64,000 bases of DNA from Brasenia schreberi (GCA_036023115.1 JAYKKT010000064.1:3029501-3093500); one strand, 5' to 3'; positions 1-14,391 are shown, counted from the stretch's first letter. The notes: a model not told the origin generated them from the letters alone. Numbers and translations are program-made.

Positions 1-2690
1 AGATACTAAAAGTTTATATACTCGTATTCACCCATAAACATGATCTTGGAAGCATAGTGCAGCTAGAAATACCATTATGTTCTACAAAATGCTACCTACA
101 AAGGTTGTGCTTTGGAAAATCTAAAGAAACCAAGTTAACATCGTTCAGTGCGATACATTACTTAGCTCAAGCCACTAAAGTCCGCAAATGTTTTAATGGA
201 ACTCTTTGGTATGTATGTAAAACACCGTCTATCAGAGCTCACTAGTGTCACATTCAATACGTAACCAATGGCAGTATCGAAAGCTCAAAAATTGACATCG
301 TAGTCTCAAAAGAACACGGTTTGCTGGACTACATCTCGATATCTCCGTAGCCAAATGGTAATTGATTACCAAGGATACTCACATAGGATGCAAAATCACT
401 ACGGAACCTGCTTTGATGTCTGTCAATCTAAAGTAACTCCATCATTATGCCAATCTTCTACATATTTAAGTGATGGTAGTCATACCTTCAATGAGGTGTA
501 TGCCATCTAATTGAATGAGATCTTTAACTAGATCAACTATTTATGCATTAAGCTTTTTGGCATACATTCTCATATACGTGAACACGGTGTAATATGCATC
601 TAGAAGCATAATGACCTCTGATGGTGCTACTTGAATCAATAAAAGAGATGATTGTGAACATCCCAATTTTGTGGAAACTCGAAACATCCAATAAGTGATA
701 TAAAAAATCCTAGTATTTTTTTACGAATAATTACCCTTATTCTTTAGTGATTTGATCCAAGACGCTCTAAGCCCTTAATAGATCTATACTGTTACAGAGA
801 ATATATTTTATTTGGCCCGTTTTGTTTAGTTGCTAATAAGCCTAAACTACTTGAAAGGATAATCTATATAGTAGCGGTCGAATCAAAATATAGGTAACAT
901 GCTTTGGGCACTCTTTGCAATGGGCAGTAAATCAACGCCTTGAGCCAATGAAAACGAGCTCATTGCGGCCTTGGCATGCTCAAAGCCGGGAAAAGAATTT
1001 CATTAAAAGCATTTAATCGCCGGGAACACAATGCAACTTCCTTAATGACTATCAAACCCACCAAGACAATTAAAATTACTTAGGTATCTCAAGTTCAAAT
1101 TTCCAACTCTAATGAAGTCGACGACGACGGAGAATGAACAAAAAGGAAAGCAACGGATCTTGGGAGGAAGAAAAGTCCTTGGACCTAGCATAAGGAATCA
1201 TGACTTAAAAACAAAGAAGTACTTTCAGCTGTGTCTTACGATACGCAATTTGATGACGACTCGAGCATGAAAATGGATATTTAGTCACTAAAAGTGACTC
1301 TTAAGTGACATTAATCGATGCATATGCGAGAAAGACAAATCGAACAGACATACGTAGAGTGCATATGAAAAGAGTAAAAGCAAGAAAGAGCAAGTTAGTT
1401 AATCCAAAAACGAGAATATCGAGGTAACTGTTCATGTTCAATCCGTGCGCCAAAGAACATTTTGAAAGAGACGGAGATGAAGTTGTTGGAGAAAGAAGTT
1501 CAATGTGCGCGCCTGCGGATGAAACCTCTTGTCAGTGCTCACCCTTGATGCATCAAGGATAATGTAAAGAAGTGGGTCACAAGTCTTCCTCTCCTCCTCT
1601 TGGTTGGAAGGCATTTTATTTAGTTTTTGAGTTTTCCTCTTCTGGGATCGAAAAAGCTATGTACTTCTTCTTACTGTGAAAAGCCGGGTGTGTGAGAGAA
1701 AGTCAAGAAGTGAGAATAGTAATAGAACTAGAGGGACTTGATTTCATGAAGATTTATCTAGGAAGTTATTTTTGAGCTTACGGAGGTATTTTCAAGTTTT
1801 GGTCAACTTTCCCTTAGTGCTTACGACTTATGCCATTGCTAAAGATTCCATCTGTTCTGCATAGCTCAAGTTTTTCTTCTATTTACATAGAGTTTCACCG
1901 TAACTACACTAGGTGGTGAGTCACATCAATTTAAAAATACAAGCTAGAATGTATCTTAACAAAAATCACTATAATGACAATGGGTCCAATCCCAGAAACC
2001 TTAACTAAACGTATGGCCACCATATGTAATTGTGACTACAATAGCCTCAGCCACCTTAGTGGTTTCCGCCAGCCAACCTCCGCCTGACCCATATCAATTG
2101 GAGCCAGAGCGAGTTCGATTCTGGAAGCCTTTAAAGCGTAACCTTCCATTTTTTTTGCTCGGTATCCTTCCCCTACATGGGCGAGGCCGAGACTTAACCA
2201 TGGGAAGCCTAACGGATCCTTCCCCTTAAGAGAGTATTCGCTATGCAGCCTCGCCCAGTAAAACGAGGCTTATTAAAAGGCTTCCCTTCACATTATAGTA
2301 ACATTAGGTACACAAATTTCTCACGATGGGCCCGTATGTTGGACCCAACAGTACATTTGGCCTGTCTCATCCGCTATTGACGATAATCCGAGTATGACAT
2401 AAATCTCTAAAAATAAGCCGAGTTGAATATGACATAGTTAATATCAAATATCAATACAATATGAGCACCATAAAAAAGGTGGAGCTCGAGTTTAATGTAA
2501 TGCAACAAAACCTTGAGTTGTATTGGAACATTGATCCATCAGGTTGAGAATTGAAAAAACTCAAGTCCCGTTGTTTTTTTTTGCCCTTGATTCTATTCAT
2601 AACATCCCGCCTTGGACATCTACTTACTAATTCCACTCCCGAGGTCGTTATATTTATAAAGCTACCTTGCACAAATCCCGTAAGTTCTAC
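1..2690. other. Gene-poor spacer, nothing recognised
   Basis: I see no conserved protein motif on either strand. The reading frames are short and broken. Around 2,030-2,340 the DNA becomes more GC-rich with several GGCCC/GGGCC and GAGGC blocks, which could be a decayed repeat terminus, but I could not find a matching second terminus. Nothing here supports a gene call. Confidence 0.5.
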
Positions 2691-4905
2691 ATTTTGGGAC
2701 TAATTATTTAAATTTCACAGCGGTCAAAAACAAAATCACTTTTATACGAGTTTGTGACAACTTCAGAATACCCAGTGCCAAGATATTAGATCACAAATTA
2801 CAGAACTCTTTGCCCGACCTTATCTTTATTTCAACTACATTTGCGGAGATTATCGGTATTTTATTGTGGGACTCACGGTACTTTGCTCCAAAGAAATCAT
2901 ATTACGCTATCTTGACCCTTCTTAATTATAATTTATTATGCGGATGTCTGTATGGTAATGTGAAACCTTGCACCTATTACTGTCATTGCTCCAATTCTTA
3001 TTATTATTGGGACTATCTTTATTATGAAGGTTGTACTTATTTTAAGAAGAAATTATGAATTGTCTTTACGCCCGAAAGTTTCAGGAAAATATTGCCCATT
3101 ATCTATTATTTTGGGATTTTGATGATTATGAGTGATAGTATTTTTTGTAATCCACTAAGCTCTTGCCCGTTGTGTCATTGCTTGCCTCGTTGCGGTCGAT
3201 AGATGCCATTATCTATTATTTTCACTTTGTTTACCCGTATTAGTATTTTGATTATTATTAATATATTTCATCCGTTGACTTATTAAGTATTCAACTTATT
3301 GTATAGAATTAAGTTAATTCCCCTTATCGGATTATTAATGTTGTATTATGAAATTTAATATCGGATTAGGTATCTATTTTATTAAAGTGTTCACTACTCC
3401 AATCTTATTTTATTACCTTGCCAAAGATTCAAGCTAAAATTGTCTTTCCATTAATTATTATTATTATTATTTGTTATATAATATTATAAAACAATTATTA
3501 TTGTTGTTATAAAGGCTATTATTAATCATTTAAGATGCATTGTTGTTTGTGTGTTAGTGTGATGTGAATATGTGGGCCTATTAAGTTCATGTCATTACTC
3601 GTCCATACACAAGCGATGGCTGTGTGTGTGTCACTGGTGTATTCTTGTTGTAGTGTGGTGTGTATGATTGCTGTGTGTGTGTGTCGTGTTTGTGTGTGCC
3701 AATTAGTGTAATTCTGAAAATGTGTGAAAGATTAGTGAAATGAAAATGTGTGGTTGTAAACGACTGGTTGTGTGTGTTTGTGTGAACACATTAGTGTGTC
3801 GCATTATTATTACGTACATTGTGTGAACAATGTGTGTGTTGCATGATTGTCATTAGATGTGCAATCTCTACTGTGTGATGTGTGTGTGTGTGTGTGTGTG
3901 TGTTAGGTTAGGTACTCCTACATGTTGTATTATTCTTCTTACCTCGAAACTTATCCTTCAGCCTATCTCTACTTGAGCTAATGTGTGCTCATGATGAAAC
4001 CAGACTTGTTATTGTATGTGTGTTACTATTGATACTCATTGATGATCCTTAGTGTAATCAGACTTGATTATTGATATTATTCACTTCTATCAATAACATA
4101 TTATGCAATGTATTATTATGATTGATATTCTATGAACCATGCCTAGTATGATTTATGCATGTATTAATATTATTATAACATGATTGATGAATTATTCATG
4201 ATATTAGATTCCCCAATTGAATGATTGCATTATGTATTATATGACTTTATTAGATATTGATTATTCTATCCCGTGTGTGTATGTGTTGAGTTAGGTAAAT
4301 ACACCCTTGTATGTACTCAAGTATCGCATTTTATTGTCGATATGTGTGTGTGTGTGATGATTATAACTGTGTGTTAGTAAATCTACAGCCTTGATTAACA
4401 TGGATGATGTGTGTTGACGTGAACCACACCGTGTAAATAAATTGGTGAATGTCAAATTATTATGACGATGTGTGTGTGTGTGTGTGTAATTATCGCTAGA
4501 TCACACCGAACGTCATTATGCCTAAGATAAGGCGGTAGTGGCATTCCACGTTGTACCTATGATTTACGTTTTATTATTATTATTATTATTATTCCGACTT
4601 GTGAATTATGTTTCTTATGTACATGTAATTTAAGTTAGGTATTAGTGTTCATTACTGTGATATGTTTATATATTATCGAGAATATTTACAATTGTGTTCT
4701 GTCTGGTATGAAAATTGTGTGTGTGTGTTATTGATTATTACTTGAAAATATAAATGATAAAACCACTATTCGTATTTTAACCTTATTTGTACCAAACGAC
4801 AACTTGAAAACTTATTGAGTGAATATTATTTGTAAAATTTAGCCGGAAATGTGTATTAAGTATTATGTAGTGATCATTATTGTTATAATAAGTGTTACAT
4901 TATTA
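2691..4905. repeat. AT-rich tract with TG and ATT simple repeats
   Basis: This stretch is dominated by low-complexity DNA. It has TG/GTGTGT clusters around 3,540-3,910, 4,260-4,390 and 4,465-4,490, an ATT run near 4,568-4,592, and many scattered TTATTA motifs. The open frames are compositional and not coding. It leads directly into the long TTA microsatellite and could be microsatellite-bloated intron or spacer DNA upstream of the pectinesterase relic. Confidence 0.65.
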
Positions 4906-5272
<367 letters not shown>

Positions 5273-5291
5273 AACGTAACATCAATTGCAG

Positions 5292-5787
5292 CTCAAAAGA
5301 GAAGCAACATATCTCTGTCAAGTGGGTTTTCCTTCTTGAACAGTGAGGTGACGGGCAGCGGGTTGGTGTACCTCGGCCGGGCAAGGGGAGACCACTCCAG
5401 GGTGGTCTTCGCGTATACTTACCTGGACAAGGTGGTCATCCCACAAGGATGGAACAATTGGGACGTACCTCCTCGAGAATCGTAAGCCTTCTTCTTATTT
5501 TCTTTCTTTTTATTCCAGAAATAAATAAATAAATAAGAAAAATCATTCTCCTTATATAGTCATCTTCTATATATGCTTCAATCTGAGGCTTTCATTTGTA
5601 TGTTGATGAATGACATTTCTTTTGGTTTTATAGGAGTCTGTACTAAGGGGAATACAAGTGTAGAGGACCCGGTGCCATTATGACAGGAAGAGTGCCCTGG
5701 GCTAGGATTCTTACAGACGAACAGGCTGCGCCATTCTTGGGAAGATACTATGTTGATGGCCAAAAATGGATCTTGAATGCAAATTGA
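5292..5787 (+). pseudogene. Pectinesterase pseudogene, 3' exons only
   Basis: Two exons encode the C-terminal part of a plant pectin methylesterase (CE8), a cell-wall enzyme that de-esterifies homogalacturonan. Exon 5292-5481 follows an acceptor TTGCAG and reads through GFSFLNSEVTGSG, VYLGRARGDHSR and IPQGWNNW, then a donor GTAAGC. Exon 5634-5787 follows TTATAG and contains GEYKCRGPGA, GRVPWARILTDEQAAPF and a terminal TGA. Two lesions are visible. An in-frame TAA at 5644-5646 sits where the family has the second Tyr of the YYGEYK motif. The substrate-binding Trp of GRAWG is Arg. The exons with the catalytic Asp and Gln residues are not found in 1-5291, where a trinucleotide microsatellite lies instead. 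The splice sites and protein similarity are strong, so this decayed from a real gene. Upstream exons beyond the window cannot be fully excluded. Confidence 0.85.
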
Positions 5788-6964
5788 TCTTGATCGAAGC
5801 AATCGGGGTCGTTGTTCTCTTATGCAAATTCAGAGCAGGTTTCGTCGGAGCCGTCTTGTAAATGGGTTGTTCATCTGAATAGAATCTTGTTTCATTTGTG
5901 ATGAACAATACGGCATGCTGCAAAGTTCTTAAAAAACTTGGGTTTCTTAATTTTAATAAGATATTAATATAATAAAGTCATGAAATAAACCAAGTTCAGA
6001 TTTCGCATTGAATCCACAAGTTCCAAATCGATTCTGGTTGAAGAACACTAAGATTCGGACTCGAATTATATTGCATCAGAGAATCAACAAAACTAGGTGA
6101 ATAACTGACGAACTCCATTGAATCGGATCGGGTGCATCAAGCAAAGTGAAATGTTCATCTGGTCAGATGAGAGTATCGAATGCAAACACTAAATATTTGG
6201 GTTTTATAAAGTATAAAGTTCAGATATTGGTAGAGGCAGCAAGACAAGTACCCTCAACCTGTATCGTTCCTCCTTTTCATTCTCAATACGTAGTCCTTGT
6301 CACGTCTGGACTCAAAGACCACTAGGGCTGAAGTACACGGGTTTAACATATTAACACCAGAAGAATCCTGTACCTAATGAACTCAGCAGTCAGACTGCAT
6401 CAGCTTCGTTCTCTGGCTCTGCTCATGGCGCTCCTTGCTCGTAGAGGCACACTGATAAAGAAAGGCTCTGTCTGATATTCCCGTACTGTAGCTTTTCAAT
6501 GGTATCAATGGCTAGCCAAAGTCCACTAATTACATGGGATTCTTTTCGCCCTTGTGCCACAGCCTCAAACACATGGTGGAATTTCATCTATATAAGACAG
6601 AGAACTTAAAAGGGTACACCACGATAGTAACAACTATTACCTTGATGAGGAAATGGAAAATTCAGAAATTTGTTGCTTACATACCAACAAGCATAAGCAG
6701 TTTAAATTTCAATAGAAATGCTAACAATCACAATAAGTAGCCAATGAAATGCAGTAATTCTTGTCTTGAAGATTTCTATTGTTAGTAATTTGGTCTTTGC
6801 ATGACACAACATGTTACAGGCTCTCCTTCACATAAAAAAGGAGAAGGATGCACAATTTTCTGTAGCTAAAGGTATTTGTATAATATGGTTTCCAGAGGAG
6901 AAGTAAAACCATTTTCTCCCACCTTTTATCTTTATATTTACAGGCTAGAATGGTTGATGCTTGA
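5788..6964. other. Intergenic region between pectinesterase relic and invertase 3' end
   Basis: No gene was recognised. The right end, roughly 6,840-6,964, probably contains the 3'UTR of the minus-strand invertase. The rest has no conserved coding frame. Confidence 0.5.
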
Positions 6965-9900
6965 CTATACAAGAACCGGAGGCTTTGCTGCGTTTCTCGA
7001 GCACTTTTTATGGGGATTTGTACTGAGAGGACAAGAGCAACCCATCAAAACCTCTAGGTCTTCCTCACATGTCAGGATTGATGCCATCTCGGGGTTATCA
7101 AGAAGCAACTTTGCAGTTAAGTACCCAGCAATAGTCCATGTCTGGTACAACCGAGCCTGCTTGCCGATGAACCTAGCTGTTCGAGTGTCATAGTATTCAG
7201 GCCACTGGTCTTTGGGCAACCTCTCCTCCACCACCGAGACAGCCTTTTTTGCTAGATCTGGCCTCCCCATCTTAATGCAGGCCAATGTGAACTGTAGATT
7301 CATGAGAAAAGGGAAGCACAACGAATCAAATGTTTGATCTTTACTTGAAAACAGAAAAGGTATTGGTGAAGAATCGATAAACAATGCTATACGTGCAAAG
7401 GAACCACTTCCAGAAATGAATAGGTGAAATAAATTGCTAATTACCTGCCAAAGCAGAGTCGGCCAACAGCCCCCGTTATGATAAGACCATGGCCTGCAAA
7501 ATAGTTTGGTTTCGTTAGAGCATATTTTTATCTGTTAAGGAGTTCAAAGCATAAAGACGAGATGAGCTAAAGTAGCAAAGCTCATTATGGTTAACAAGGT
7601 GAGAGTAACTACGATGGAGCTGAGTCTGTTGACTGACATTAATGATATAATACTCAATTTGATACTGCCTACATCTTGTTCTTCCTAAGCATAGTTTTCA
7701 GGGTTTATGTATAAGGTTCCAGATGCCAACTGTTGGTGGATCTTCAAAATCAGTTGAAAACTATGTATAAAATACTGAAAGATCCCCTCCAATATATTCT
7801 ATGCCTCAACTGATTTCTAAATTTCAGATATCTTTAAACCAAACCCTTAAGCTACTTGTACAGGTTAGAGATTAATACTGCAGTTTAGGGTGCATTTTAT
7901 GTGCGACGCACAAGGTAGTCCCTGCTTGTTAGTTCTGATCTCGTGCATTTTTCTTTTAACCAACTTCCTAGTTGTTCCCCCCACCTGGTTGATTCACTGT
8001 TTCTGCATACCCCAACTGGATTGCACACATATGCCTGTCGAAGGCAGTTATGGACATGACATATAAAAGAATGTATAATGATTGATATGACATTATTCTG
8101 AAAGAAGGACGGGACTTCTCCTTCATCGTGTTACTTAACCAAAATTAAGAAAAAAAAGGTACAACGATAAGTATCCAAATTACTACAGAAAGAGTCAAAC
8201 TGCCAAGTGAAGAATCATGATTGCCAATAACTTTTGAAGTTATTCCTCAGTATGCAACTGACGACATTAAAGAACAGTAGAAACAACAAAACACCATGGT
8301 CGATCTGGCAATTTTCCTCACATGGTTTAACATGAAGGTATTAGTGTTAGGAGCAGAGGTTTTGAATATAGTTTGTGCTTACGCACCCCAAGTAGGACTA
8401 GAAGATAGTATAAAGACAGTTTTTTGGGAAGAGTTAGATAAGGTGTTTCAAAAGATTCCACAAAGGGAGATGATTTGTTTAGGAGGAGATTTAAATGGAA
8501 ATGTCGGTAAAGAAGCATTAGGATATCAAGAGATTCATGAAAACTTTGGTTTTGGGGATATAAACGAGGAAGGTTGGGAGATTTTAAATTTTGCTATGGC
8601 ATTTGATCTCTTTATAGTCAATACAATCTTCAAAAAACGAGATGAACATTTAATTACTTATAAGAGTGGCTTATCACAAACACAAATTGATTACTTTATT
8701 TGTAGAAAAAAAGATAGAGTGTGTTGTAAAGATTGTAAGGTAATTCCAGGAGAAAGCTTAACCACCCAACATGGACTTTTAGTTATGGATTTATAAATAA
8801 AAAAATGGATAAAGAAGAAAAGAGTGCATCGAGCTATTCGGAGTCCGGACTAAATGGTGGAACCTCAAAAGTGAGAAAGAAGATATATTTAAACAAAAAG
8901 TCCTTCAAGGAGATGTTTGGAATTATGTTGGCACACCCTGTGATATGTGGAACAATATGGCTATACATATTAGGAAAGTGGCGAAAGATGTATTAGGGGT
9001 ATCTAAGGGTGAAGTAGTACAAAATAAAATCAAGGCAAAGAGGGCATGTTACAAATTACATTATGCTAAGAAAACAAGGAAAACTTTAAGCTTATAAGGA
9101 AGCAAAGAAGGAAGCGAAAAAGGCCGTTAGTGAAGTAAAAGCTAAGATTTGGGAGGACTTATATAAAAAAACTCAACTCAAAAGAGGGTGAAAGAGATAT
9201 TTTTAGGATAGCTAGGGCTAGAGATAAGAAAACTAAAGATCTTAATTATGTTAGATGCATTAAAGACAAGGATGAAAAAATTCTAGTGGCAAATGATGAT
9301 ATAAGAAATAGATGGAAAAACTATTTTTATAATCTTTTTAACGAAAATAAAGATGTTAGTATTAGTTTAGGAGATTTAGCTAAGTCAGAAAAGTATATAA
9401 ACCACAATTTCTACCGACGTATTCAAAAGAATGAAGTCAAAGAGGCTCTTAAACATATGAAGGGTGGTAAATCGGTAGGACCAGATAATATTCCTATAGA
9501 AGTTTGGAAAATACTAGGAGAAATAGGAATCACTTGGCCCACAAGACTATTTAATGAAATATGAAAAAACCAAAAGATGCCCGAGGAATGGAGAGCAAGT
9601 ACACTTATACCCATGTATAAGAACAAGGGAGACATTCAAAATTATGCAAATTATCGAGGTATTAAGTTACTGAGTCATACTATGAAATTATGGGAAAGAA
9701 TTATCGAACGTAGGTTAAGACAAGTATCAAGTACAACGGCAGATCTACTATTGAAGCGATTCACCTTTTGAGATGTCTTATGAAACATTTTAGAGCAAAA
9801 AAGAAAGACCTTCACATGATATTTATTGATCTAGAAAAAACTTATGATAGGGTACCGAGGGAGGTTCTTTGGAGAACTTTGGAAAAAAGAGGTATCCTAT

Positions 9901-12900
9901 TGACATATATTAACCTTATAAGAGACATGTATGATGGTGCAAAAACATGTGTGAGGACTCATGAAGGAATGACAGACTTCTTTGAAGTTAATATTGGGTT
10001 ACATCAAGAATCAACTTTAAGTCCATACTTATTTATAATGGTGATGGATGAGTTAACAAAACATATTCAAGATGAAGTACCTTGGTGTATGTTATTTGCA
10101 GATGACATTGTATTAGTAGAGGAGTCTAAGGAAAAAGTAAATAGAAAATTGGAACTATGGAGAGAAACATTAGAAAGCAAAGGCCTCCGACTTAGTAGAA
10201 CAAAGACAGAATATATGGAATGTAAGTTTGATCATTTGGTTACTTCAGAGGATGTAGAAATTAAAATTGGCACACATTGCATTCCCCAAAAGGAAAGTTT
10301 TAAATACCTAGGGTCAATTTTTGAGAGTGATGAAGAATTGATGGAGATGTTACACAGAATTAATGCTGGTTGGTTAAAATGGAGAGGAGCATCAGGTATT
10401 CTTTGTAATAAGAAGATACCATTAAAGTTAAAAGGTAAATATTATAGAGCAGCAATTAGGCCTGCTATGTTTTATGGTTCTGAGTGTTGGGCAGTTAATC
10501 GTCAACATGTACAAAAGATGTCTGTGACAGAAATGAAGATGTTGAGATGGATGAGTGGTCATACAAGAAAAGACCGTATACATAATGAGGTTATTAGAAA
10601 CAAATTAGGAGTGACACCAATAGAGGATAAAATGAGAGAACATCGTTTAAGATGGTTTGGACATATAGAAAGAAGATCAAAAGAAGAACCAGTAAGAAGG
10701 TTAGAAAAACTAAATTTGGAAAGTATTAAAAGAGGTAGAGGATGACCACAAAAGTGTTGGAAAGAAACAATAAAGAATGATCTAGCCTATTGGGATTTAA
10801 CTGCTAACATGGCACACGATAGGGATCTGTGGAAACAAAGAATCGATGTAGCCGACCCCATCTAGTATGGGAAAAGGCTTAGTTGTTGTTGTTGTTGTTG
10901 GTTTAACATGAAGGTGACATGACACTTTGTATATAAGGACAAGGAACTTAAGATCCAATTCTTGCAGTTTGTTGCAGTTTTTTCAGGTGCAAGTTTTTGT
11001 ACATGAACCAGAAAACAGTTTGCATATCAATATGAACAATTAGATTTCTCGTAGTGAAGTTCACACTCAGCAATTTTATGCTGGTAAAAGAATCCAAAAC
11101 AAATGCTCTTTGAGCAAAAGAAAACCATTTTGAGATGAGCAACATATGCATGCACAATAATGAAACTGGTGTTCAAACAAACCAAGTTCAAACAGAAGAT
11201 ATATGATGGCTCCAACTTATATTATATTAATCAGAACGCCCTGGTCCATAATTATCAATGCTAACTCATTGCCAAATTCACTGGAAACAAATCTGGAGAG
11301 CATGAAACCATACAAGAGAACAGGGGCGAAAGCATAAGTGAAAAAATTATAAACTTCATATGAGGTATTCAATACAAGAAATATAGAAAAGGAACCCAGA
11401 GTATAAATAGGAAACTTACGTGTTCTTTGGATCACTACCAGTGATTATACGCCATTCCTCATACTCGAGTGATGGAAAACATATCTTCATTGGCATATTG
11501 CCAATAAGATCATCCCATTTGCTTTCTATGAGATTCAAGATAGATTCAGACTGCTCAGGAGTGGTCAAAGATGAGACAATAGACCAGAGATTTCCAAGGG
11601 AAAAGAACCTGAAATCCATGTGAGCTGGCTGCAGATTTCCAATGAGATATCCTCCTTTTTCAGGAATCCATTCCATCAACCAAGATGGAATTTGCTCAGG
11701 GTAGATATTGAATTTGTTCACAGCATCGTGAGAATACTCTTCAGTTTTATACCGGTATATCACATTTATCTTCCGCATATCTACCCAATAGTACTCCCTT
11801 ATGTGGAAAGACAATGCACTGAGTCTATTGTTGATAGCCCGCAGTAGGTTCTTTGAGGTGTCATTGACGATGATCATCTCACGTGCACATCTAAGGGCTG
11901 AATAGAACAAAGCCTGCCAAAATTGAAAAAGCTTAGTGAGCCAATGTAACCACAAGAATTGAAAAATAAAACTTGTTAGAGAAACAGGAAACAGATTAAA
12001 GTATCAGCCAAAATAATCACTCTAACCCAACTTTCAGGCCAAAAGTTTCTGCTTACTTGTATCTCAAGAGGATGGCCATGGATACCCATCCGGCGGTCAA
12101 TCATGCATGAGCCATCGGTCACCAACAATGTAGGAAACATATCAAAGCCATCAGCCAAGCAAAGATTTAAAATCAATTTTATGCCCGTCTGAACATCCAC
12201 CCTCTCCTGTAAGGCATAATCACCAGTAACCTTCCCATAGGCTCTCAACAAAATAATCCACCACAATCCTATTCATAATTTAAGGAAAAGAAGAAAAGTC
12301 ATTATTCCAAGTTGTTAAGATGAAAGCATATCTCGCCAAACGTCGAGATTCTCCGTACCAGAATCAACAGGAGCAACACGTCCAATAGCAGACTCTCCAA
12401 AATCTGGGTCCAGAACTTCCTCAAATGCCTCATTGCTACCATCAAGGGGCACGGTTCTCACTTTAAAGCTTGCTGGCATCAAACCTTGGCCGGGGCTATA
12501 GCAATCAACAGTTTTCTCCCAACTCTTAAAAGATCCAAAAAGCAGTGAATATTAGTATTAGAGATTTATTACCGTCAGTAGAACCAAACAGGAAATGTGG
12601 CAATAACAACAAAACCCATTTTCTTCTAGTTTAATGCACCAAGATAAATAGGCAACAAGTTGGAAAAGGAAAGAAAAAACTGGAGACTAACCCCAAAAGG
12701 CCCAATAAGATGCACTAAGTATTGTATCTATTCCTATAAGTTTAGATAAATCATAGTATACACATGCCAAGTTAAATAGAGAAAGGAAAAAACACTTTGC
12801 ACAAGAAAACGACGACAGGAAGGAGACCATGTACATGATAGCCATAGGTAGATGTTACACACATGATCGGCATAAGCAAGAGAAATCAAGTTTCTCAGAA

Positions 12901-14007
12901 ACATTCCATTCACGTCAATATGACTCACATTCAACTTCTTAAATATCAAAGTCCTATTGAAGGAGATAAAAGCAATTCAAAGGCTAACAAAGAATAGGCG
13001 AACAATTTACTACTGTTGAACAACTATTATCATCGACATAGAGTCCCATGAGTAATATCAAGAAATCGTTTCACAAGAAATAAGGAAGACAAAAAAAATA
13101 GATATGGTTTCAAAAAATGATTAGTTATCAAATTCACCTGCAACTGCAGTGTGTGAATAATGAAATTCCGAACGATCTCCCCCTCGCCCTTGAGCAAAAA
13201 CGCAAGGGCCGATGGGACGAAGTCTCTGATGAAAACCTGATCATAATTCAATGGAGTAACGTCTGATGGATCGTTAGCTGCTACCGTCCCAATCGGACTG
13301 CCACAATAGTTCACGACTGCAGCCCGCAGTGCTCTCCATGCTTCTTTCTCAACTGCAGATTCCTCCTTCACCTGGGTCACCTCATCTACATGGCTGGCTT
13401 TCATCTCCTCAAGATTCCTGATCAATTCTTCTTGAGCACCCAATAAATTATCTCTCCTACCATTCAAATCCTCGCAAGTTCCAGCCGATTCACCACCGGA
13501 GGAATCATCTTCGCCAACTCGAGTTGGGGAAGAATCCCGATCCGTCTCTACGGTGAGAGGCTCAAGACCCAGATTCTGCAAGCAGATTCTCTCGAAATCC
13601 CGCTCGCCAACTCGAGGCTCAATCGACGAGCTAAATCGGACATCGGCCACTCGGAGCGCACCACCACGATCGGAACTCTTCTTATCGTTCCTGGACGAAT
13701 CGAATTCCGGCGAACCCAAAGCCGCGTTTGCAAATACGCAGAAATCTCTCTTCCTGTCTACGTCCAACGACCGAGAACAGAGGGGCCTGCGCTTCCCACA
13801 AGCAAAACCGAACACCCGGACGGAGTTTCGACTCCGATCTCCAATCTTCCTACTGGAAACCACCGATTTAGGAGAGTCGATCCATCCGGCGAGGCCACGC
13901 CGGATGACTCGAATCCTGGGGACCCTAGAAAACACGGAATTGGACCCGAGGATAACTCTGCAACAGGGTTTCACCGTAAACATCCCCATTGAACCAGGAT
14001 GACTCAT
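6965..14007 (-). CDS. Alkaline/neutral invertase (GH100), organelle-targeted type
   Basis: The enzyme hydrolyses sucrose to glucose and fructose. Exons read downward: 13138-14007, 12359-12524, 12057-12268, 11420-11913, 7445-7493 and 6965-7291. All junctions are GT-AG and the total of 2,118 nt gives 705 aa in frame. Residues 1 to about 60 are rich in Arg and Ser without acidic clusters, as in a mitochondrial or plastid transit peptide. The GH100 domain runs from about residue 225 to 690, with [94 protein letters not shown] and [13 protein letters not shown]. The C-terminal tail around KKCSR-AAK resembles the Arabidopsis A/N-InvC/A mitochondrial group, so that subgroup is my inference. I chose the ATG at 14007; in-frame ATGs at 13989 and 13983 are alternatives. 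Intron 4 (7494-11419) is inflated by an RTE retrotransposon. A CT-repeat lies in the probable 5'UTR. Confidence 0.95.
8323..8339 (+). repeat. Left target-site duplication of RTE copy 1
   Basis: The 17-bp word TGGTTTAACATGAAGGT occurs here and again at 10899-10915, immediately after the TTG-repeat tail of the LINE. The perfect match marks the exact integration site in intron 4 of the invertase gene. Confidence 0.93.
8340..10898 (+). mobile_element. RTE-clade LINE, 5'-truncated copy 1
   Basis: This non-LTR retrotransposon has an APE-type endonuclease followed by reverse transcriptase, inserted antisense to the invertase gene. Homology to copy 2 starts abruptly at 8340 inside the endonuclease, which shows GGDLNGN and the DYF motif near its end. 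RT motifs follow: [46 protein letters not shown], the catalytic FADD at about 10,099-10,110, and the C-terminal WFGHIERR region. The element ends in GGGAAAAGGCTTAGTTG followed by TTG repeats, typical of RTE elements. Frames are broken by several stops and indels, including a 25-bp deletion at 9737/9738 relative to copy 2, so this copy is dead. The two copies look very similar by eye, suggesting recent activity of the family. Confidence 0.95.
10899..10915 (+). repeat. Right target-site duplication of RTE copy 1
   Basis: This is an exact copy of the 17-bp word at 8323-8339 and directly follows the TTG tail of the element. Confidence 0.93.
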
Positions 14008-14389
14008 GCCAATGAGAAGAACAATCAGCACCCAACAACTACAAATGGGCTTACTAGCCAAAGAGACCCTCCTCACTCCAAGAAAAACAGAGATTCGGAC
14101 AGGATCTCAAAAAACCAAGATCGTATTATACCAGAATCCAACACAAACCAAATCAACACCAAGCAAAAATCACAAGAATGATAAGATAATTAAACTTGGT
14201 AGTTATCAGTAGAAAGAGATCGTTTCGAACAGAAAACAGAAAGCAGAGCAATTTGGTAAAAAAGATAAAAGAAACAATCTGACGCTAAGAGAAAACAGCG
14301 GGCGGGATACGCGCATGCCCTCTTCATCTGATGCCTTTATAAGAAACTTCAACGAAAACAGCAGCACAATTCGCACCTTTTCGCTGTTT

Positions 14390-14391
<2 letters not shown>

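Noticed and set aside
8296..8339. Apparent N-terminal extension of the LINE endonuclease
   Set aside because: These bases are invertase intron plus target-site duplication. The element itself begins at 8340.
10881..10900. GTT repeats as a possible CRISPR or telomere-like array
   Set aside because: It is the TTG tail of the RTE element and recurs at each copy's 3' end.
13553..14002. Plus-strand open frame of 149 codons
   Set aside because: It is antisense to exon 1 of the invertase. GC-rich coding DNA often leaves open shadows, and it has no recognisable motif.
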